Source: Rubinisphaera italica
Lineage (GTDB): Bacteria; Planctomycetota; Planctomycetia; Planctomycetales; Planctomycetaceae
Direction: 5' to 3'
Length of the DNA: 64,000 nucleotides
Assembly: GCF_007859715.1 (NCBI RefSeq)
Contig: NZ_SJPG01000001.1
Location: 4,832,001 to 4,896,000 of the forward strand
This document shows positions 56,292 through 64,000 of this stretch, one piece after another. The stretch's first letter is position 1. The number at the start of each line of letters is the position of its first letter. Under the pieces are notes generated by a model. That model worked only from the letters and a program-made list of their open reading frames with translations, had not been told where the DNA came from and did no database searches. Made by a program: the position numbers and the translations under genes.

Positions 56292-56362
56292 CGTAGGTCA
56301 GGCACTGCCTGAAAAAATGTGCGTCCCATCCTGTTTGTCGTCAGGCAACGCCTGAACTACAG
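56292..56362. repeat. TCAGGC...GCCTGA paired element, copy 1
   Basis: CGTAGGTCAGGCACTGCCTGA and GTCAGGCAACGCCTGAACTAC are inverted arms around about 25 bases, each forming a small hairpin itself. Same family as 60717-60787. Confidence 0.8.
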
Positions 56363-56387
56363 TCTCTCTCACATTTTTTGTTTCAAT

Positions 56388-56470
56388 GGGTGGCACGTCC
56401 CAGAACGAAGTGATGAGCGTGGAACTATCCACCAACCACGCCCTTCGTTTCACTCAGGGACGTGCCACCC
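56388..56470. repeat. 83-bp palindromic element, copy 2
   Basis: Opens GGGTGGCACGTCCCAGAACG and closes ACTCAGGGACGTGCCACCC. Its reverse complement matches 55020-55102 almost throughout, except in the centre. Confidence 0.92.
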
Positions 56471-56509
56471 ACCGAAGGACACTCTCACCACTCACCTCTA
56501 ATCACTAAT

Positions 56510-58558
<2,049 letters not shown>

Positions 58559-58573
58559 GGCTGTCTCCTTCAA

Positions 58574-59386
58574 GAGAAGAGAAACTCATGCCCTGCAACG
58601 GCTTTAATGAGGTTGAAAATGACTGATGCACACTGCGATGTCGTGCACAACATCATTGAGAACCCTGATTTAAAGCGTTCAGGAACTGTCTCGACTTTCA
58701 AAAAATCCGCGTATGTTCGGGAGCAAAATCGAAAGTGGTGAATCTTAACCGCGTGGGAATTCGTTCATTTAATAATAGTTCAGAGTCTTCCATGAGCGCA
58801 GCAAAATTTCCTCGCAGACCATTCCGCAAATTGTGTCAGTAAGGAAGTGGTGTGGAGGCTGGTGGAACCTTCCATGGTCTTTCTAAAGCCTCATTAATTA
58901 TCTGCATCATTCGGCAGTAGCAAACACAGCGACATACAGCCATTGAGTGCCCATGCGACTGCAATAACCATTTGAAAATGGTCCAATTGTTAAAAAAGGA
59001 ATCGTGGGGATTTGTTTGAAATCTTTTTGGGACCGTTGTCTGCAGACTTCTTCCCTTTCCATGACCCGTTGACCATGATAGGCCTAACGTCCATGACCTC
59101 AGGTGTGTCGTTATCACTCAGGCGAGTCGGTATCATTATCAATTCCTGAGACAGTCGAGGCAAGAGGAAACTTTGTTTTGGAAGACGATCTCTTCGAATT
59201 CCACTCTGGCTGGTAAGTCCTGCTATATTTTTTCTGCCTGTTTGAACAATATATTGATCGATTTCGACCAGAAACACGTTCGTTAATCCCTCAGGTCTGT
59301 ACAGAAAGTCTCTTCATCAATTACAGTGCTGGAGAGTCGAACTGCTCGACACATTTTTCGATCTCCAACGATTTTTACTCATAAAT
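58574..59386. other. Divergent intergenic region, prkA / aroB
   Basis: About 810 bases without a convincing gene. Two short open frames on the minus strand (58836-59117 and 58990-59277) overlap each other and have no ribosome binding site or recognisable content. A small hairpin CCATTT GAA AATGG lies near 58968-58981. The prkA promoter must be here, but no consensus boxes stand out. Confidence 0.45.
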
Positions 59387-60535
59387 ATGAATACATCACA
59401 CGACACCGTAAATAGCCTGCCTCGACAGTTAGTTCCCGTGAAACTGGCCGAGCGTTCCTACGAAATTGCCATTGTGAATGAACAGTGGAACCTTTTGCCC
59501 TCGCTAATGGATTCCTGGCTGGAACGCGTCGACCATCTCAAATCGGCTGCTCGAAAAGCATTACTCGTGACAGACACCAATGTCCTCAATCTGTTCGCCG
59601 AGAAACTCAAGCAGGAACTGAGTGATCAAAACTGGACTGTCGAACTGATCGCTGTCCCAGCCGGGGAAAGTTCGAAATCGCTGGCGATGGCCAATCAGAT
59701 TTACGATCAACTCGTCGAAATGCAGGCCGATCGACAAACCGTCGTCATGGCTGTCGGCGGTGGTGTTGTTGGCGATCTGGCTGGTTTCGCAGCCGCCACT
59801 TACAATCGCGGCTTACCTTTCGTGCAGGTGCCCACCACATTGCTGGCCGATGTCGACAGTTCCGTCGGCGGCAAAGTCGGCATCAATCACGCCAAGGGCA
59901 AAAACCTCATCGGGGCATTCCACCAGCCTCTCGGCGTATTCATCGACACCTCTTCCTTTAACACATTGCCCGATCGCGATTATCGCTCGGGTTTAGCCGA
60001 AGTCGTCAAGTACGGCGTCATTCTCGATGCCAATTTGTTCGAGACGCTCGAAAACAATATCGAAGCGATCAATTCCCGCGACCCGGAAATTCTGATCGAA
60101 CTGGTGAAACGAAGCTGTCAGTTGAAAGCAGAAGTCGTCGAGCAGGATGAATACGAACGTAGCGGCTTACGGGCGATTCTGAATTACGGACACACCTTCG
60201 CCCATGCCTACGAAGCCTTATGCGGTTACGGCGAACTGATGCACGGCGAAGCCGTCAGCATTGGCATGATCGATGCCTCCCGACTGGCCGAAAAACTGGG
60301 GATGATCGGCGAAGAGGTGACCACACGTCAAATCAATCTGTTAAGCAAACTCGGCCTGCCGACCGATTTACCGCAGCCAGTCGCCTTCACTCACGATGAC
60401 ATTATTTCACGGATGAAAATCGATAAAAAAACAGTCGCTGGACAACTCCGCTTCGTCCTCCCCCGCAAACTGGGGCAGGTCGAAGTGGTTAAAGGGATCG
60501 ATGAGCAACTCGTTCGCGAAGTTCTTTCGAGATGA
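59387..60535 (+). CDS. aroB: 3-dehydroquinate synthase
   Basis: A 382-residue zinc and NAD enzyme for the second shikimate step, converting DAHP to 3-dehydroquinate. Typical blocks are GGGVVGDLAGFAAATYNRGL, then FVQVPTTLLADVDSSVGGKV and GINHAKGKNLIG. The metal ligands are Glu in SGLAEVVKYG, His in LNYGHTFAHAYE and His in ELMHGEAVSIGM. Cytosolic and monocistronic; repeats follow. Confidence 0.97.
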   Translation: MNTSHDTVNSLPRQLVPVKLAERSYEIAIVNEQWNLLPSLMDSWLERVDHLKSAARKALLVTDTNVLNLFAEKLKQELSDQNWTVELIAVPAGESSKSLAMANQIYDQLVEMQADRQTVVMAVGGGVVGDLAGFAAATYNRGLPFVQVPTTLLADVDSSVGGKVGINHAKGKNLIGAFHQPLGVFIDTSSFNTLPDRDYRSGLAEVVKYGVILDANLFETLENNIEAINSRDPEILIELVKRSCQLKAEVVEQDEYERSGLRAILNYGHTFAHAYEALCGYGELMHGEAVSIGMIDASRLAEKLGMIGEEVTTRQINLLSKLGLPTDLPQPVAFTHDDIISRMKIDKKTVAGQLRFVLPRKLGQVEVVKGIDEQLVREVLSR

Positions 60536-60572
60536 ATAGCATGAGTTGGTAATGACCTGCTTTGCTAACAAG

Positions 60573-60714
60573 TCCCCTCTCCTTGGGGAGAGGGTTAGGG
60601 TGAGGGGAATTCGAGGTGAATTAAACATTGAACGTCCAAGGCATCCCCCATCCGGCCTTTTGCCCCTTCTCCCCAAAGAGAAGGAAAGATGACCGCTCCC
60701 CAAGGAGAAGGAAA
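60573..60714. repeat. CCCCTCTCC repeat
   Basis: CCCCTCTCCTTGGGGAGAGG then GTTAGGGTGAGGGG at the left, and GCCCCTTCTCCCCAAAGAGA then AGG, repeated partly as CTCCCCAAGGAGAAGG, at the right. A familiar type of dispersed bacterial intergenic palindrome. Confidence 0.75.
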
Positions 60715-60716
60715 TT

Positions 60717-60787
60717 CGTAGGTCAGGCTGTGCCTGACATGATTATTTAACAGCCCCAATTTTCGTCAGGCACAGCCTGACTTACAA
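60717..60787. repeat. TCAGGC...GCCTGA paired element, copy 2
   Basis: CGTAGGTCAGGCTGTGCCTGA and GTCAGGCACAGCCTGACTTAC are inverted arms. It is directly before the GTG of the LRR gene, leaving about 35 bases of leader. Confidence 0.85.
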
Positions 60788-60822
60788 TACTGATTAAAAC
60801 ACTCTAACCCAATGGACAATCC

Positions 60823-62406
60823 GTGAGCGTTTCAGAGAATTCAAATTTGGATGCGTGGCTGGCACTCGGGGCACGCAGCAGGAGTTTCGAGGATGGACTG
60901 GAATTGAATCTGGCCAATGTCGACTGGGCTCGTCAGTCGTCCAGTTTGCCGACGATCCCCGTTGAAGTCACTTCCTGGAAAATGCAGGGCGGCCCGGATG
61001 AGCGTGTCCGCCAACTTCTCTCGCTTCTCAAGGGACAGAAGCAGATCAAAGCGGTCGCGCTGCGAGGCGTCAATGTGAATGAAGCCTCGGTGAGTTGCAT
61101 TTCTCAAATCCCCGAACTGATCGAAGTCGACTTTTCTGACACCAACTTCTCCAACGCTCACCTCGAACAAATCTGCCAGAACGATCGCCTGCAAAGCATC
61201 AATCTGGCCGAAACCAGTATCACCGATAACGGCTTGATCTGCCTCAAGAAAATGCGTCAGCTCAAGCAACTCAACCTCAATAAAAATAAGATCACCGAAG
61301 CAGGACTTCACTATCTGGAAGGACTCGTTTCCCTCCGCGATTTGAGCCTGGGTGGAACTCCCTTAACCGGAGCCGCTCTCAAATGGCTGCAACGGCTCGT
61401 CCTCCTCGAAAAACTCGACTTGAGACACACTCACATCACTCACAACGGCTTGATGGCACTCACCTATTTTCGTCGCCTGCAGAAATTAAAACTGGGCGGG
61501 AACCGTATCGAAGACGATGGCATTTTGATGCTCAAACAGTTCGTTCGACTCGAATCTCTCGAATTGGCAGGCACCCCCATTACCGATCAGGCGATTGAAA
61601 CCCTGGCTCAGTTGCCGCGAATCCGCCGACTGTATCTGGCCGGAACCGCCATCAGCGATGTCGGCTTGAGTCAACTAGCAGGTGTGACATCATTACTCGC
61701 ACTCGATGTTCGCAAAACAGCAGTGACTGCCCAAGGAGTGGAAAATTTCCAACAACATTTACCGCAGGTACAAATCAAAACCGATGCCGAACAAAAACCA
61801 GCCAGCAGCGTGATTCGGAGTATCGATCTGCTCGAAATGAATCACATTCAACTCAAATCCAATCAATACGGCGAGCCGATCGCCCTCAAAACGACAGAAC
61901 AGACCTCGCCAGCAACCCACTGGTTCGACGTGATGACCGAACTCCGCTCCCTGAAAAATGTCGAACTGGAGGATCAACATCTCGATTCCGAACAGTTCAG
62001 CAAAATCCGGGACCTGCATCATCTGCAGGCCCTCTCAATCAAGAAATGCAAACTGCCCGAAACGACGCTCGTCAGCCTCTGTACCCTGCAAAACCTCGGC
62101 TGGCTCGACCTGAGAGACTCCGCCATTTCCGACGTCGGCCTGAAATTCATCTCACGAATTCCATCGCTGTCGAACCTCTGTCTCTCCCGAACCCAAATTA
62201 CCGATCAGGGACTCATCCACCTCAAGCACGCCCTGCTCCTTAAGGACCTCGTCGTCAAACAATGCGCCTACGTCACCGACGACGGCCTCGAAACCCTCGG
62301 CTCCCTCGAACAACTCAAACACCTCGACATCCGCAACACCGGCATCAGCCAGTCCGGATATCAGACCCTGTGTGAAAAACTCCCGGGGTGTAAGATTCGG
62401 TATTAA
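60823..62406 (+). CDS. Leucine-rich-repeat protein
   Basis: A 527-residue protein built mostly of leucine-rich repeats of about 24 residues, with the pattern L..L.L..T.I.D.GL..L (LQSINLAETSITDNGLICLK, LEKLDLRHTHITHNGLMALT, LESLELAGTPITDQAIETLA). The repeats are interrupted near residues 325-380 by an irregular stretch and then resume. No signal peptide or membrane segment is seen, so it is probably cytosolic and protein-binding. Start is GTG 60823; an ATG at 60812 in another frame closes at once. Partner unknown. Confidence 0.85.
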   Translation: MSVSENSNLDAWLALGARSRSFEDGLELNLANVDWARQSSSLPTIPVEVTSWKMQGGPDERVRQLLSLLKGQKQIKAVALRGVNVNEASVSCISQIPELIEVDFSDTNFSNAHLEQICQNDRLQSINLAETSITDNGLICLKKMRQLKQLNLNKNKITEAGLHYLEGLVSLRDLSLGGTPLTGAALKWLQRLVLLEKLDLRHTHITHNGLMALTYFRRLQKLKLGGNRIEDDGILMLKQFVRLESLELAGTPITDQAIETLAQLPRIRRLYLAGTAISDVGLSQLAGVTSLLALDVRKTAVTAQGVENFQQHLPQVQIKTDAEQKPASSVIRSIDLLEMNHIQLKSNQYGEPIALKTTEQTSPATHWFDVMTELRSLKNVELEDQHLDSEQFSKIRDLHHLQALSIKKCKLPETTLVSLCTLQNLGWLDLRDSAISDVGLKFISRIPSLSNLCLSRTQITDQGLIHLKHALLLKDLVVKQCAYVTDDGLETLGSLEQLKHLDIRNTGISQSGYQTLCEKLPGCKIRY

Positions 62407-62948
62407 TGAAGTTAAACTGATCAACCACTACAAGCACGAAGCGCAAGCGAGTGAGTTCAATTCCGAGAACAACCAGGTACCATTCTCAAGCTTGTTTGAG
62501 CATGCAATGTGCATCCGAATTCAGCTGTGAAACCCAACTGAGTAGTCCCGGTTGATGCGAAGCAGCTACCGGGGTGACCAAGTCACAAGAGGTCATGACG
62601 TCTAACAAGGAGGGCGGCCAACTGAGTCGATCGGATTGCAAAGCAAAAAGATGGAGACGACAAGCGGCTTCAATTTAAATAATCTGGTTTGATCACAAAA
62701 TGCCCCGCAAGATGACGGCATCTTGTCGATTTCATCGACTCAGCCGAAGCGGCTGGGCCACCCGCGAAACTTCCTCTAGTGGATTGCCCACATGGGCAAA
62801 AGGAAAAAACTTTCCACCGTACTGGGACAGTAAAAAGCATTTGGCTAAGGCATTTCGTTTTTCAGGTTCAATGGAATTGTTGCGTATTTTGCCCGAATGA
62901 TGAAGGTGTTCCTTCAGATTATATTTTCTCTAACGCGAATCCATATTA
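62407..62948. other. Structured non-coding stretch
   Basis: 542 bases with the repeat at 62429-62454 and several hairpin-forming strings: CCCGGTTGATGCGAAGCAGC followed by TACCGGG, GTGACCAAGTCAC, CAAGATGACGGCATCTTG and CAGCCGAAGCGGCTG. A 66-codon open frame at 62700-62900 has no ribosome binding site. It may be remains of a structured RNA or mobile intron, but nothing is firmly identified. Confidence 0.35.
62429..62454. repeat. TACAAGCACGAAGCGC repeat, single copy
   Basis: TACAAGCACGAAGCGCAAGC then GAGTGA matches the left arm of the inverted repeat at 46039-46110. Confidence 0.78.
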
Positions 62949-63968
62949 ATGCACAATCACACACACCCCATAGGAATTATTGCAAAACGGTCTATTTCTA
63001 TATTGACCGTAATATGTTTTTTGCTTTTCAATGCAGTCGCAAAATCAACTCCTCCTGAAAATAAACATATATCACTAAGTGAGGTGCTTAACGAGGACTA
63101 CTTAAGATATTCATATCTCTTGGGTAATGAATTGAAACTTAATCCAAACCCATATACCGTTCATTATAATGCACTTCCTTACCATTTATTACCTGATGAC
63201 GAATTACATAGAAATACGCAATCCGAATCAGATCATATTGCAATTAATTGCAAATGGGTAGAAACAAACATCCCCCGCCAGAATGACAAGATAAGCCATG
63301 ATACTCATTGTAAGATTCAGATGGCGAATTTTTTAGGTTTTACTGAAGCGAGATTAAGATCTACGCCCCCAAAGTGGTTCAATAATATATTGACTAACAA
63401 GATTAAATCCTATCAAAACAATGATCTTGACGACAGCAAGAAGTATATTATGTGTGAATTTTCAACGAATATCTATTACAATCAAGACCAGCACGAGGAA
63501 AGGATGCCAGTGCCGTGTGGAAATATAGTCAAAAAATGGAGTTACGTGCAAGGTAACAATAATGAATACATTGTGGATCTAGTTGACGGATATACAATAA
63601 ACATAAATATACCTATGCCTCATGATCTCCAATATGCTGCGGACACCTTGCACGTCTCTGAACTCGCTAATCATTATTTAATTATGTTATCAAGTGCGTG
63701 GGGTATTAGTCATCCAATTTATTGCGTTGACAAAAGCAGTATGGAATTATCATGGGAAAGCTGGAGTTGGTCTTCGGGTTATTCCGGCGCGGGGGGTGGG
63801 GCTCCACCTTTCACGCTTGCTCAAGCAGTCCAGCAAGACAGCAACGTTATTGTATTCGGCGTTTCTCTGCACTTACCGTATATAGAAAGATATGATTTAA
63901 ACACAGGGAAGTGTGACTTAAGACTGTCGCCATATGCTGAGATGCCAGCAATAGGGTTGGATAAATAA
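62949..63968 (+). CDS. AT-rich orphan secreted protein
   Basis: A 339-residue protein I do not recognise. Residues 1-32 look like a signal peptide (KRSISILTVICFLLFNAVA). The mature part is rich in Asn, Tyr, His and Lys, with Gly- and Ser-rich SGYSGAGGGAPP in the middle and NTGKCDLRLSPYAEM near the end. Base composition is clearly more AT-rich than in the rest of the window, with A- and T-ending codons throughout, so it was probably acquired. The frame is open to a stop at 63968. Other members of a cluster may lie past the window end. Confidence 0.6.
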   Translation: MHNHTHPIGIIAKRSISILTVICFLLFNAVAKSTPPENKHISLSEVLNEDYLRYSYLLGNELKLNPNPYTVHYNALPYHLLPDDELHRNTQSESDHIAINCKWVETNIPRQNDKISHDTHCKIQMANFLGFTEARLRSTPPKWFNNILTNKIKSYQNNDLDDSKKYIMCEFSTNIYYNQDQHEERMPVPCGNIVKKWSYVQGNNNEYIVDLVDGYTININIPMPHDLQYAADTLHVSELANHYLIMLSSAWGISHPIYCVDKSSMELSWESWSWSSGYSGAGGGAPPFTLAQAVQQDSNVIVFGVSLHLPYIERYDLNTGKCDLRLSPYAEMPAIGLDK

Positions 63969-64000
63969 TATTTGTTGTATAAATTGATTTCCTGATTGCT

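Larger units (their letters stand above)
56247..56509. other. Spacer between prkA and DUF444 genes
   Basis: Two palindromic elements, 56292-56362 and 56388-56470, fill most of it. No gene seen. Confidence 0.6.

Noticed and set aside
58836..59277. Two overlapping small frames on the minus strand
   Set aside because: No ribosome binding site, no recognisable composition, and they overlap each other in different frames.
62700..62900. 66-codon frame in the structured region
   Set aside because: It begins within a palindrome, lacks a ribosome binding site and has no recognisable domain.

Overview
The window looks like a chromosomal segment of a planctomycete (phylum Planctomycetota, probably Planctomycetaceae-like). 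The evidence is a prepilin-type DUF1559 protein, a DUF6807/PmoA-like protein, tandem DUF3467 domains, a cysteine-rich BBP2-type porin, a YHYH protein, and loosely packed ribosomal genes separated by unusually long spacers. The genus is inferred from gene content only and is not established.

Layout. 1-5.1 kb: the end of an F-type ATP synthase operon (atpH partial, atpA, atpG, atpD, atpC) closed by a clear terminator. 5.2-7.3 kb: a DUF1365 / FAD oxidoreductase pair. 8.2-11.7 kb: a DUF1559 pseudopilin-like protein and a membrane TPR protein. 12-14.6 kb: csrA, a divergent RNase HII-like protein and a small orphan gene with a strong ribosome binding site and terminator. 14.9-18.6 kb: acetolactate synthase large subunit and a uroporphyrinogen-III methyltransferase/synthase fusion, divergently oriented. 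18.7-35.7 kb: the S10-spc-alpha ribosomal supercluster on the minus strand (rpsJ through rplQ, with secY, map, rpmJ and rpoA), led by a near-consensus sigma-70 promoter. It lacks rpsN, rpmD, adk, infA and rpsD.

35.9-46.7 kb: mixed accessory and housekeeping genes (DUF6807, lipoprotein, YHYH, YacL-like PIN-TRAM, a 626-residue unknown, DoxX, M16 peptidase, cysteine-rich porin, NUDIX). 46.9-58.6 kb: a tandem-DUF3467 gene divergent from a HerA/FtsK-like ATPase, then a minus-strand module of PrkA kinase, DUF444 (MIDAS/VWA-like), SpoVR, an unrecognised 165-residue protein and a Ycf46-like AAA+ ATPase. PrkA, DUF444 and SpoVR are the known YeaG-YeaH-YcgB stress module; the last two genes look like an extension of it. 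59.4-64 kb: aroB, a leucine-rich-repeat protein, a structured non-coding stretch and an AT-rich orphan secreted protein that looks acquired.

A pervasive second layer is a set of about ten families of short intergenic palindromes, several present two to four times in the window. They include two 83-bp copies in opposite orientation flanking the DUF444 gene and one paired element inside the ATP synthase operon. No tRNA, rRNA, CRISPR array, intact insertion sequence or replication origin was recognised.
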